A stretch of 64,000 nucleotides of DNA, from assembly GCF_009789675.1 (NCBI RefSeq), contig NZ_CP046916.1:62001-126000 (forward strand), written 5' to 3'. Positions 10,004-18,325 of the stretch are shown piece by piece (positions within the stretch are counted from its first letter, which is position 1; every line of letters starts with the position of its first letter). Source of the DNA: Paraburkholderia acidisoli. GTDB lineage: Bacteria > Pseudomonadota > Gammaproteobacteria > Burkholderiales > Burkholderiaceae. Made by a program: the position numbers and the translations under genes. The notes beneath the pieces were generated by a model, which saw only the letters and a program-made list of their open reading frames with translations, had not been told where the DNA came from and did no database searches.

Positions 10004-12322
10004 TCAGCCGTCCTCGCGCGACCAGCGCGGCGCGCGTTCTCGCAGCATTGCCGCGCACGCCTGCGCGCTCACCGGCTTGCCGAACAGATAGCCCTGCTGG
10101 CGCTCGCAGGCGAGCGAGCGCAAGAACGACGACTGCTCGGGCGTTTCCACGCCCTCGGCCGTCACGCGCATGCCGAGCGAATGCGCCATCGCCACCACGG
10201 CCTGGGTGATGGCCACGGAATCGCGGTTGCCGGGCAAGCCCGCCACGAAGGTGCGGTCGACCTTGAGATGGCGCAGCGGAAAACGCGTGAGATAGGAGAG
10301 CGACGAATAACCGGTGCCGAAGTCGTCGACGGAAATCCGCACGCCGATCTCGTCGAGCGCGCGCAGGATCGGCAGCACGCTCTGGCTGTCGCTCATCAGA
10401 ATGCCTTCGGTGATCTCCACTTCGAGCCCGTCGGGCGCGAGGCCGCTGCGCGCGAGGCAGTTCTGGATGCGCTCGACCAGCCCTTCGCCGATCTGGCGCG
10501 GCGAAAAGTTCACGGCCATCACGAAGTCGGGCGCGAACAGCCGCCGCCACTGCGCGGCCTGGCGGCACGCGTGTTCGAGCACCCATTGGCCGATCGGCAC
10601 GATCATGCCGGTGTCCTCGGCCACGGGAATGAACTCGACCGGCGAGACCGCGCCCAGTTCCTCGCTTTCCCAGCGCAGCAGCGCCTCGGCGCCGATCATG
10701 AGACCGCTCTGGCCGTCGACGATCGGCTGGTACGCGAGCCGCAACTCGCCCGAAGCCAGCGCGCGGCGCAGCCCGCGCTCGACCTGGAAGCGCCGTTGCA
10801 GGCGCTGGCGCAATTCGTTCGTGAAGAACTGGAAGTGGTTGGTGCCGCGCTGCTTGGCCGCGTACATGGCGGAATCGGCGTTGCGCATGAGCGCGGCGGC
10901 GGTGCGGCCGTCTTCGGGATAGCGCGCCACGCCGATCGAGGCGCCGAGGTAGTACTCGTTGCCCGCCACCGCGAACGGCGCGCCGATGGCGTCGAGCACG
11001 CGCTGCGCGAGCGCGCGCAGTTCGTCTTCGCCGTGAAAATGGCACACGGCGATCACGAACTCGTCGCCGCCCACGCGCGCGAGCGTGTCGCCCTCGCCCA
11101 CGCAGGCGGCGAGGCGGCGGCCCACGTCGCGCAGCAGCGTGTCGCCGGCTTCGTGGCCGCCCGTGTCGTTGACCTTCTTGAAGCCGTCGAGATCCACGAA
11201 CAGCAGCGCCGGGCGCGCCGCGTCGCTCGCGCGGTCGAGCAGCGCGTGCATGCGGTCGGCGAGAAACGCGCGGTTGTAGAGGCCCGTGAGCGGGTCGCGC
11301 GTGGCGAGGTAGCGCAACTGCTGCTGCGCTTCGCGCACCGGGCCGATGTCGGTGAACGACACGACCACGGAAACCGCCACGGTTTCGCCGGGGCGAAAGA
11401 TCGGCAACACGTTCTCGCTGACCCAGACGATCTCGCCGCCGGCGAGTTCGAGCCCGACGCTCTGGCCGATCACGGGCTGGCCCGTTTCCAGCGAAACGAT
11501 GCTCGGCCGCCTCGCGAGCGGCAGCGGCGCGCCGTTCTCGTCGAGCACGAACGGGATCACGTTCATGATGTTGCGGCCGATGGCGTCGTCGGGCAGCCGC
11601 AGGATGCGCTGCGCGCTGCGGTTGCAGGCGAGCACGGTGCCGTCGCGCGCCTGCATCACGATGCCTTCGTTGAGGTGATCGACCACGAGGCGGTGATGTT
11701 CCTCGCTCGACTTGAGCCGTCCGGCGATGGTGTTCTGGTTCAGCAGCGCCGCGACGCTTTCAGCGATGTCGCCCAGCAAGGCCGCTTCGGCGCAGTTCGG
11801 CCGCCACGGCGCGTCGTGATAGACGGCGAGCACGCCGAGCATGCCGCCCGCGTCGTCGCGCAGCGGCGTGCTCCAGCATGCGCGCAGGCCGTTGTCGAGC
11901 GCGATGCGGCGGGCCTCGCCCCATTCGTGCGCGGTTGCGAAGTCCTCGACGAGCACCGTGCGGCGCTCCTGGATGGCGGTAAGCGACGGGCTCGGACCGC
12001 CGCCGCCCACGCGCGTGCGGTCCACGGTCGCGTGATAGGCGGGCGGCAACGACGGCGCGGCGCCAATGCGCAATTGCTGCCCGTCGGTGTCGAGCAGCAG
12101 GATGGAGCAGGTCGCGCCCGCGCCGAGCAAACGCTCCGCGCGGCAACATAGCTCCGCCAGCAGTTCGGGCAGCGGCAGGCTGCGCGACACGAGCCGCAAT
12201 ACGCTGCGCTCGGAGGCGAGCACTTCGTCCGCTCCGCGCGTGCCGTTCGCGAGTTGCGATCCGGCCTGGCTTCCCCGTGATCCCGCTGCGTCGATAGCGT
12301 CCGCCGCTTCGGAATAGGCCAT
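10004..12322 (-). CDS. GAF-PAS-GGDEF-EAL cyclic-di-GMP protein
   Basis: A 772-residue soluble protein; the ATG at 12322 has a GAGGGG site upstream. Order: a GAF domain (about residues 40-195), a PAS domain (about 205-325), GGDEF (about 335-500) with an intact RVGGDEF motif (418-422), and EAL (about 510-765) with EALLRWE at 546 plus EITEGILM, DDFGTGYSSL and KVDRTFV, so all main catalytic residues look present. It may both make and degrade cyclic-di-GMP, with the sensor domains setting the balance. No membrane segments are seen. Its start faces the His-rich lipoprotein gene across 348 bp. Confidence 0.92.
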   Translation of the reverse strand: MAYSEAADAIDAAGSRGSQAGSQLANGTRGADEVLASERSVLRLVSRSLPLPELLAELCCRAERLLGAGATCSILLLDTDGQQLRIGAAPSLPPAYHATVDRTRVGGGGPSPSLTAIQERRTVLVEDFATAHEWGEARRIALDNGLRACWSTPLRDDAGGMLGVLAVYHDAPWRPNCAEAALLGDIAESVAALLNQNTIAGRLKSSEEHHRLVVDHLNEGIVMQARDGTVLACNRSAQRILRLPDDAIGRNIMNVIPFVLDENGAPLPLARRPSIVSLETGQPVIGQSVGLELAGGEIVWVSENVLPIFRPGETVAVSVVVSFTDIGPVREAQQQLRYLATRDPLTGLYNRAFLADRMHALLDRASDAARPALLFVDLDGFKKVNDTGGHEAGDTLLRDVGRRLAACVGEGDTLARVGGDEFVIAVCHFHGEDELRALAQRVLDAIGAPFAVAGNEYYLGASIGVARYPEDGRTAAALMRNADSAMYAAKQRGTNHFQFFTNELRQRLQRRFQVERGLRRALASGELRLAYQPIVDGQSGLMIGAEALLRWESEELGAVSPVEFIPVAEDTGMIVPIGQWVLEHACRQAAQWRRLFAPDFVMAVNFSPRQIGEGLVERIQNCLARSGLAPDGLEVEITEGILMSDSQSVLPILRALDEIGVRISVDDFGTGYSSLSYLTRFPLRHLKVDRTFVAGLPGNRDSVAITQAVVAMAHSLGMRVTAEGVETPEQSSFLRSLACERQQGYLFGKPVSAQACAAMLRERAPRWSREDG

Positions 12323-12670
12323 ACTCTCGTCCCCTCTTGTCGCAACGGCGGCGCTGGCCGCGCCCGTGGCGGTTGGATCGCATGTGTGGTCGTACGTGCC
12401 GCCCGCCGGAAGATTGCGGGGCGACAACGATGCCCCTGCGTTAACGGCATGCGGCAAGGGTTCTGAAGATAAGAAACGTCTGCGGATTCAAGGTGATGCG
12501 AGGCGCATGGCGCGCCGCGAAGGTGCCTCGGCCGGCTCGATGTCGGCAGGGTGAAACGTCGCGTAAAAGCGGGCATCGCGCCGCGCCGATAAAGCGCTCA
12601 AGCCCCATTAGTTTCGCGCCGTTAACGTGGTCAGGATTTGTCTTTACGCCACTACCCGACGGAGCCCCGT
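12323..12670. other. Divergent intergenic region, 348 bp
   Basis: Separates the cyclic-di-GMP gene (minus) and the lipoprotein gene (plus). I see no gene. It includes an 8-base GCCGATAA at 12585-12592, resembling the -10 part of sigma-28 promoters in the plus direction, but the upstream element is not at the right distance. Confidence 0.5.
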
Positions 12671-13378
12671 TTGAACGCGACCGCCCGCACGCTTTCCCAT
12701 CGCCTCACTTCGCGTTTCTCCCAACGTTTCGCCCAACGTTTCGCCCCGCTTTTTGCTCTCTCGGGCCTCGTGCTGCTCGCCGGTTGCGTCACCAGCGCCC
12801 GCGTCGCCACCGCGCCCGCGCATCCCGCGACCGTCGTGGTCGCGCCGCCGCCGCCGCCCGCCGTGATCGTGCAACCCGCGTACGTGCCGCAGCAAAACGA
12901 CGCCTATGTGTCGGTCGTGCTCGACCGCGACGTGGTCTACGTGGGCGGCTATACGTATTTGTGGATCGTGGGCGCGGATGGGCATCGCCATCGGCATCTG
13001 TACGGACGCGGCGATCTGCGCGGCGAAGTCCTGCATCGGCGCACGGAACTGCATGCGGTGATGGCGCGCAACGACGGTCATCTGCCGATGCAGCATCCGC
13101 ACTCGGTCGCGCCCGGCCAGCGCGTGCACGTGACGATGGACCCGCACGCGATGCCGCCACGCGGCGCGCACGCGCAGCCGCATCGGCCGGTGGTTGCTTC
13201 GGCTTCCGCGCACGGCGCCGGTCGTCCGCCAGCGCACGACACGCACGACGCACACGGCGGCCCGCACCACGCCGCGCCCACGCGCAACGCCAGCGCGAAC
13301 GGTCATCGCCATCCCGAGACGTCGCCGAAGGCGCCCGCCTCGCCGCGCTTCGCCGGTTCGCCGCCGCACGCGGGCTGA
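12671..13378 (+). CDS. His-rich lipoprotein of unknown function
   Basis: About 235 residues. I chose the TTG at 12671 because a GGAG site ends six bases before it; a TTG at 12638 would also be in frame but has poor spacing. A signal peptide ends in the lipobox LLAGC (cysteine near residue 39), so the protein is a lipoprotein. After a Pro/Val-rich linker there is a compact region (DAYVSVVLDRDVVYVGGYTY) and then a tail very rich in His, Pro and Ala (HRHRHLY, HAQPHRP, HDTHDAHGGPHH). Such His clusters often bind metals; that is inference. I do not recognise the family. Confidence 0.7.
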   Translation: MNATARTLSHRLTSRFSQRFAQRFAPLFALSGLVLLAGCVTSARVATAPAHPATVVVAPPPPPAVIVQPAYVPQQNDAYVSVVLDRDVVYVGGYTYLWIVGADGHRHRHLYGRGDLRGEVLHRRTELHAVMARNDGHLPMQHPHSVAPGQRVHVTMDPHAMPPRGAHAQPHRPVVASASAHGAGRPPAHDTHDAHGGPHHAAPTRNASANGHRHPETSPKAPASPRFAGSPPHAG

Positions 13379-13584
13379 GCGCGCGTAATCGAGCGGGTTC
13401 GCGCACGCTTTCCCGCGTCCCCTCTCTCGTCGCGCAACCACCATCGCCGGATAGCTGTTTTCCGGCGATGCGTCTTCTGCTCGCGCCTTCGCCGCCGCAC
13501 TCGCCGCCGCACTCGCCGGTATAGCGGCACTTCCCACGCCCACGCAGCGCGCAGCGCTTCGGTTGCGGCTCGCCGTCGCGATAT

Positions 13585-13601
13585 ATATCACGTTGCGATA
13601 T
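13585..13601. promoter_or_regulatory. Candidate MarR operator upstream of the HPP gene
   Basis: The 17-bp palindrome ATATCACGTTGCGATAT (5-bp arms ATATC/GATAT) sits 119 bp before the HPP-CBS start in an AT-rich island of otherwise very GC-rich DNA. Nearly the same 17 bases recur at 14943-14959 before the marR gene. The rest of the gap 13379-13720 has no gene, only a short 12-bp tandem duplication near 13488-13511. Confidence 0.6.
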
Positions 13602-13720
13602 AATTCCGGTTTCGCCGGACGGCCACGCGCCGTCCTTGTTCGCTGGCGCGCCCTCGCAAACGGCCGCGCCGCGGCCGCCGCCAGGCGTGCCGCCTCGCCC
13701 CGAAACCTGCGTTCCCGACC

Positions 13721-14896
13721 GTGTCCCGTTTCAACCTCCTCCGCTGGCTCAGCCGTTTCGCCCCCTCGCGCGCCACCGTCACCTGGCGCGAACGTCTGCG
13801 CGCGGGCGCGGGCGCGCTCGTCGGCATCGCCATTACCGGGCTGGTGGCGCACCGCTGGCTCGGCGCCTCGAGCGTGCCGTTCCTGATCGCGCCGATGGGT
13901 GCCTCCGCCGTGCTCCTGTTCGGCGTGCCGTCGAGCCCGCTCGCGCAGCCGTGGTCGATCATCGGCGGCAATCTGGTTTCGGCGACGGTGGGCGTCACCG
14001 CCGCACTGTGGATCGCCGACCCGGTCACGGCCGCCGCCGTCGCGGTTGGCGTGGCGATCTGCGTCATGTTCACGCTGCGCTGCGTGCATCCGCCCTCGGG
14101 CGCGGTCGCGCTCACGGCCGTGCTCGGCGGCCCCGCCGTGCATGCGCTCGGCTACGGCTTCGTGCTCGCGCCGGTCGCGCTGCAATCGTTCCTGCTGCTC
14201 GGCAGCGCCCTGCTCTGGCACGCGGTGAACGACCATCGCTATCCGCACGCGGCGCGCGCGCCTCAGGCGGCCGCCCGCGCCGAAGCCGCGCCCGCGCAAT
14301 CCGGCTTCGCGCGCGCCGACCTCGAAGCCGTGCTGCGCGATCGCGACGAACTGCTCGACATCGACACCGACGATCTCGAAACCATCCTGCGCGACGCCGA
14401 AATTCGTGCCTACGCGCGCAGCTTCGGCGAACTCACCTGCGCCGACGTGATGTCGAGCCACGTGGTCAGCATCGCGCCATCGACCACTGTGGAAGAAGCG
14501 CGCGCGCTCCTCAAGCAACACGACGTGAAGGCGCTGCCCGTGGTCGACGCCGAGCGTCGCGTCAAAGGCATCGTCACGCGCGCCGATCTCGCCGACCACG
14601 GCGCGGACCGCCATCCGCTGCGCGTCGCGCTGCATGCGCTCCTACCCACGCTGCGCCCCCACGCGGACAGCGTGAAGGTCGCGCTGCTGATGTCCACGCA
14701 CGTGCGCACGGTGCAGGTCACCACGCCGATCGTGGAACTCGTGCGGCTCTACGCGGGGCGCGGGCATCATCACGTGCCGGTGGTCGACGGCGAACGGCGG
14801 CTCGCGGGCATCGTCACGCAGGCCGACCTGATTTCGGGCCTGTATCAGCAGTCGCGCGCGGCGCAACGCGCGAGCGTGTCGCCCAGCGTCGGATAA
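13721..14896 (+). CDS. HPP-family membrane protein with two CBS domains
   Basis: A 391-residue protein with a GTG start. Residues about 25-175 form an HPP-family membrane domain with four or so hydrophobic helices and the signature CVHPPSGAVAL (HPP at 123-125). A cytosolic linker leads to paired CBS domains (about 240-385; ADVMSSHVVSI, IVTRADLADH, HHVPVVDGERR, IVTQADLISG), which commonly bind adenosyl ligands. HPP proteins have been linked to nitrite transport in plants and cyanobacteria; here the substrate is unknown. Shares a palindromic operator with marR-clcA downstream. Confidence 0.88.
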   Translation: MSRFNLLRWLSRFAPSRATVTWRERLRAGAGALVGIAITGLVAHRWLGASSVPFLIAPMGASAVLLFGVPSSPLAQPWSIIGGNLVSATVGVTAALWIADPVTAAAVAVGVAICVMFTLRCVHPPSGAVALTAVLGGPAVHALGYGFVLAPVALQSFLLLGSALLWHAVNDHRYPHAARAPQAAARAEAAPAQSGFARADLEAVLRDRDELLDIDTDDLETILRDAEIRAYARSFGELTCADVMSSHVVSIAPSTTVEEARALLKQHDVKALPVVDAERRVKGIVTRADLADHGADRHPLRVALHALLPTLRPHADSVKVALLMSTHVRTVQVTTPIVELVRLYAGRGHHHVPVVDGERRLAGIVTQADLISGLYQQSRAAQRASVSPSVG

Positions 14897-14942
14897 AAAC
14901 GGGCAGGACGCAAGCCCGCGCTACGGGCATCTCCGTCCATTC

Positions 14943-14959
14943 ATATCATGTTGTGATAT
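14943..14959. promoter_or_regulatory. Candidate MarR operator before marR
   Basis: ATATCA and TGATAT are perfect 6-bp inverted arms around the 5-bp centre TGTTG. The site is 33 bp before the MarR start codon, a usual position for autoregulation, and matches the site at 13585-13601 at 15 of 17 positions. Confidence 0.65.
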
Positions 14960-14991
14960 ATTCGGCGACAGTCAAGGACCATGGACTTCCG

Positions 14992-15405
14992 ATGAAAAAA
15001 CCCGCACGCGACCTCGTGAAAGCCGACTTCGAACAGCTCTCCGAATTCCGCTATCAGATGCGGCGCTTCGAGCGCTTTTCCGAGCAGGCCGCGCAAGGCG
15101 AAGGCATCACGCCGCTGCAATACCTGTTGCTGCTGCATATCAAGGGCTATCCGCTGCGCGAGTGGGCGACCATCGGCGAACTGGCCGAGCGGCTGCAGGC
15201 CCAGCATCACGGCGTGGTCGCGCTGGTCTCGCGCTGCGAGGCGCTCGAACTCGTGGCCCGGCGCGTGAGCGAACGCGACCGCCGCCAGGTGGAGGTGCAT
15301 CTGCTGCCCGCGGGCGAAAAGCTGCTCGCGCGCCTCGCCGAACTGCATCGCGCCGAACTCAAATCGCTCGACGGCGCCTTCACCATTCCGCAAATCGATC
15401 TCTGA
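14992..15405 (+). CDS. MarR-family transcriptional regulator
   Basis: A 137-residue winged-helix protein. The ATG at 14992 gives a start typical for MarR; the frame continues far upstream but lacks sense there. Key parts are ITPLQYLLLLHIKGY, the recognition helix region IGELAERLQAQHHGVVALVSRCEAL, and the wing SERDRRQVEVHLLPAGE. It is 13 bp from the ClC gene and probably in the same transcript. The two near-identical palindromes at 13585 and 14943 are its likely targets. Confidence 0.9.
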   Translation: MKKPARDLVKADFEQLSEFRYQMRRFERFSEQAAQGEGITPLQYLLLLHIKGYPLREWATIGELAERLQAQHHGVVALVSRCEALELVARRVSERDRRQVEVHLLPAGEKLLARLAELHRAELKSLDGAFTIPQIDL

Positions 15406-15418
15406 CGATCCCACGACC

Positions 15419-17290
15419 ATGCATTCCGACGATTCCCACAAGCGCGACTTTTCCGCGAATGCGCGACTGCCCGGCATCAGCGCGCTCGCTGCGTTGATCG
15501 GCGCACTCGCCACGCTCGCCGCGTTCGTGCTGCTGAGCCTGATCCACGGCTTCACGAACCTGTTCTTCTTCGGCCAGTTGTCGTTGGCCGACCGCTCGCC
15601 CGCGCTCAACACGCTCGGCGCGTGGGTGATCGTGGTGCCGGTCGCGGGCGGCTTGATCGTCGGGATGATGGCGCGTTACGGCTCCGAGAAGATTCGCGGC
15701 CACGGCATTCCCGAAGCCATCGAGGCCATTCTGTTCGGCAAGAGCCGGATGTCGCCGAAAGTGGCCGTGCTCAAGCCGCTTTCCTCGGGCATCGTGATCG
15801 GCAGCGGCGGGCCGTTCGGCGCGGAAGGCCCGATCATCATGACGGGCGGCGCGATCGGCTCGCTCATCGCGCAGTGCGTGCGCCTCACCGCGGCCGAGCG
15901 CAAGACGCTGCTCGTGGCGGGCGCGGCCGCGGGCATGACGGCCGTGTTCGGCACGCCGGTCGCGGCGGTGCTGCTCGCGGTGGAACTGCTGCTGTTCGAA
16001 TGGCGTCCGCGCAGCTTCCTGCCGGTCGCGCTCGCGTGCGCCGTGGCGGGCTTCGCGCGCGCGATCTTCTTCGGCACGGAGCCGCTGTTCGCGTTGCAAA
16101 CGAGCCCGCCGCACGCCACGGCGCTGGTCGCCTGCCTGATCGCCGGGCTGCTCTCGGGCGCGCTGGCCTCGGGTTTGTCGGCGGCGCTCTACAAGGTCGA
16201 GGACGCGTTCGGCCATCTGCCGCTGCACTGGTCGTGGTGGCCCGCTATCGGCGGTCTCGTGGTGGGCATCGGCGGTTTCATCGAGCCGCGCGCGCTCGGC
16301 GTGGGCTACGACGTGATCGGCGACCTGCTGCATCAACATCTCGTGCTGCAGGTGGCGCTCGCCATCCTGGTGGTGAAGGCCGTGATCTGGGTCGTCGCGC
16401 TCGGCTCGGGCACCTCGGGCGGCGTGCTCGCGCCGCTGCTCATGCTCGGCGCGGGCCTCGGCTCCGTGCTCAGTCATGTGTTCGGCCACGTGCTGCCCGG
16501 CAGCGATCCCGCGCTGTGGCCGCTCGTGTGCATGGCGGCCACGCTGGGCGCCACGCTCGGTGCGCCGCTCACGGCCATCGTGTTCGCGTTCGGCCTCACA
16601 CACGACGGCAATGCGCTCTTGCCGCTGCTCGCGGCCACGCTCGTCGCGCACGGCTTCGCGACCATCGTCATGAAGCGCTCGATCATGACCGAGAAGATCG
16701 CGCGGCGCGGCTATCACATCTATCGCGAATACGGCGTCGATCCGCTGGAACGCCATTATGTCGACGAGGTGATGACGCGCGACGTCGACACCATCGACGC
16801 CAGCGTGAGCGTGCGCGACGCGCTCGCGCAGTATTTCGGTCCGGCGCAGCGGCATCGCGCATGGCCGGTGGTGCGCGACGGCGCGCTGGTCGGCGTGATC
16901 GACCGCGAAACGCTCGACGCCGTGCGCGCGGGCAACGCAGTCGGTCATTCGGGCGCTGAGTTGGCCGGTGATTCGGCCAGCGATCCGGCTGAAGCCCTCG
17001 ATCGACGGCTGGACACGCCGCTCGGCACGCTGCTCGCGCCGCGCTCGCCCGACGTGGCGCTGCGCGAGGAAACCTGCCGCCAGATCGCCACGCGTCTCGC
17101 CGTGCACGGTCTCGAACGCCTGCCCGTGGTCACCGACCGCAAGACGCGGCAACTCGTGGGTATCGTGTCGCGCAGCGACCTCGTGCAACTCTCGCTCTCG
17201 CACTTCGAGGAAGAGCACAAGAAAGAGCGCTTCCGGCGCATCGCGATCGGCGGCAAGCGGCGTTTCCCGCCGGTCGGCAAGCCGGGCTGA
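15419..17290 (+). CDS. ClC-type chloride channel/antiporter with CBS domains
   Basis: A 623-residue membrane protein. ClC signatures are present: GHGIPEAIEA (94-103, in place of GSGIP), GSGGPFGAEGPI with the gating glutamate Glu136, and SGGVLAPLLMLG (in place of GxFxP). About ten or more hydrophobic helices cover residues 18-435. The C-terminal 180 residues hold two CBS domains (VDEVMTRDVDTI, GVIDRETLDAV, LERLPVVTDR, IVSRSDLVQLS), joined by a variable linker. The His for Ser change in the first selectivity motif could alter anion choice. Likely co-transcribed with marR. Confidence 0.9.
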   Translation: MHSDDSHKRDFSANARLPGISALAALIGALATLAAFVLLSLIHGFTNLFFFGQLSLADRSPALNTLGAWVIVVPVAGGLIVGMMARYGSEKIRGHGIPEAIEAILFGKSRMSPKVAVLKPLSSGIVIGSGGPFGAEGPIIMTGGAIGSLIAQCVRLTAAERKTLLVAGAAAGMTAVFGTPVAAVLLAVELLLFEWRPRSFLPVALACAVAGFARAIFFGTEPLFALQTSPPHATALVACLIAGLLSGALASGLSAALYKVEDAFGHLPLHWSWWPAIGGLVVGIGGFIEPRALGVGYDVIGDLLHQHLVLQVALAILVVKAVIWVVALGSGTSGGVLAPLLMLGAGLGSVLSHVFGHVLPGSDPALWPLVCMAATLGATLGAPLTAIVFAFGLTHDGNALLPLLAATLVAHGFATIVMKRSIMTEKIARRGYHIYREYGVDPLERHYVDEVMTRDVDTIDASVSVRDALAQYFGPAQRHRAWPVVRDGALVGVIDRETLDAVRAGNAVGHSGAELAGDSASDPAEALDRRLDTPLGTLLAPRSPDVALREETCRQIATRLAVHGLERLPVVTDRKTRQLVGIVSRSDLVQLSLSHFEEEHKKERFRRIAIGGKRRFPPVGKPG

Positions 17291-17383
17291 AGCGCGGCCC
17301 GGATTTCGTCGACGACAAACCGCGCCCGCGCGCCCGCTCGCGGGCGCCGCCATCGCCATACCCATTGCCTTCGCGGCCCGCCC

Positions 17384-17431
17384 TGCGCCAATCCGGTGCG
17401 GCGCGTTTTGGCGCGTGCACTGCTGCAGTGC
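17384..17431. promoter_or_regulatory. Two candidate NtrC enhancer sites upstream of nasT
   Basis: The distal site TGCGCC-N5-GGTGCG spans 17384-17400; the proximal site GCACT-N5-AGTGC spans 17417-17431. Both match the NtrC consensus TGCACC-N5-GGTGCA closely (the proximal core is perfect, the distal has one core mismatch). Their centres, 17392 and 17424, are 32 bp apart and fall at -140 and -108 from the start predicted by the sigma-54 element. These are the same positions as in the well-studied E. coli glnAp2 promoter. Confidence 0.75.
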
Positions 17432-17504
17432 GTCAAATCCCCTGCTGGACCGCCCATCCGCCGCGCCGCCGCCCGAACCGCCGCGCGCCACGCCCCAACG
17501 TGCG

Positions 17505-17521
17505 CTGGCACGCACCTTGCA
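17505..17521 (+). promoter_or_regulatory. Sigma-54 promoter for nasTS
   Basis: CTGGCACGCACCTTGCA matches the -24/-12 sigma-54 consensus (YTGGCACG-N4-TTGCW) at every fixed position. The -24 GG is at 17507-17508 and the -12 GC at 17519-17520, predicting transcription start near 17532, about 90 bp before nasT. The gap 17291-17622 otherwise contains no gene, only a short GC hairpin (17330-17347) after the ClC gene. Confidence 0.85.
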
Positions 17522-17622
17522 GATACCTCTCGCGTCCACGATGGCGCGCGCTGCACCGCTTTGCCCCACGCTACGAAAACCTTAACCGTCGAAGCCTTCA
17601 TGCCGTCGACCGAAGACTCCCC

Positions 17623-18234
17623 ATGCTGCGCGTATTGCTCGTAACCGACACCGACAAGCCGATCGGCGACCTGCGCGACGCGCTCGCGAAGCTCGGCTAC
17701 GACATGCTGCCGGAGCCCGCCACGCCGCAGGCGCTGCATCGCGTCGTCGAACGCGAGCGCCCCGACGTCATCATCATCGACACCGAATCGCCCGCCCGCG
17801 ACACGCTCGAACAGCTCGCGGTGATGAACGCCACCGCGCCGCGTCCCGTGCTGATGTTCAGCCACGACGCGAACCAGCAATTGATCCGCTCGGCCGTGAA
17901 CGCGGGCGTGACCGCCTACCTCGTGGAAGGTCTCGCGAGCGAGCGCCTCGCGCCGATCCTTGAAGTCGCGCTCGCGCGCTTCGCGCAGGAAGCGCAACTG
18001 CGCGAGCGGCTCACGCAGGCCGAGAACGAGCTCGCCGAGCGCAAGCTGATCGACCGCGCGAAACGCCTCCTGATGGAACAGCAGAAGATGACCGAGCCCG
18101 CCGCCTACGCGCTGCTGCGCAAGCGCGCCATGAACCAGAGCCTGAAGCTCGCCGAAGTCGCGCGCCAGCTCGTGGACTCGGCCTCGTCGTCGCCATCGTT
18201 CCCGTCTTCCGACAAGCCGCGCGAGCCACGATGA
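17623..18234 (+). CDS. nasT: NasT-type ANTAR antitermination regulator
   Basis: A 203-residue protein. The chosen ATG at 17623 begins the receiver fold directly (MLRVLLVTDTDKP); upstream in-frame sequence reads as non-coding. Residues 1-125 are a pseudo-receiver with Asp53 (IIIDTESP) but without the usual Lys-Pro pair (YLVEGL). Residues about 140-195 are an ANTAR RNA-binding domain (LIDRAKRLLMEQQKMTEPAAY, ending LAEVARQLVDS). NasT promotes read-through of leader terminators before nitrate/nitrite assimilation genes when freed from NasS. nasS follows 91 bp downstream. The target operon is not in this window. Confidence 0.9.
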   Translation: MLRVLLVTDTDKPIGDLRDALAKLGYDMLPEPATPQALHRVVERERPDVIIIDTESPARDTLEQLAVMNATAPRPVLMFSHDANQQLIRSAVNAGVTAYLVEGLASERLAPILEVALARFAQEAQLRERLTQAENELAERKLIDRAKRLLMEQQKMTEPAAYALLRKRAMNQSLKLAEVARQLVDSASSSPSFPSSDKPREPR

Positions 18235-18325
18235 GCGCGCCCCGCCCCCTCGCACCGCCATCCGCACCGAACGCGCCGCAACCCGCAGGACCGCGCACGC
18301 CGCGCGCCGCCGCAACGAGCCGCCC

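Noticed and set aside
10181..12151. 656-codon plus-strand frame opposite the GGDEF-EAL gene
   Set aside because: Composition is an Arg/Ala/His mirror of the true gene, without motifs or a ribosome site.
12585..12592. Sigma-28 (FliA) promoter for the lipoprotein gene
   Set aside because: The -10 block GCCGATAA is exact, but TAAA lies 17 instead of 15 bases upstream; an 8-base match is expected by chance in a window this size.
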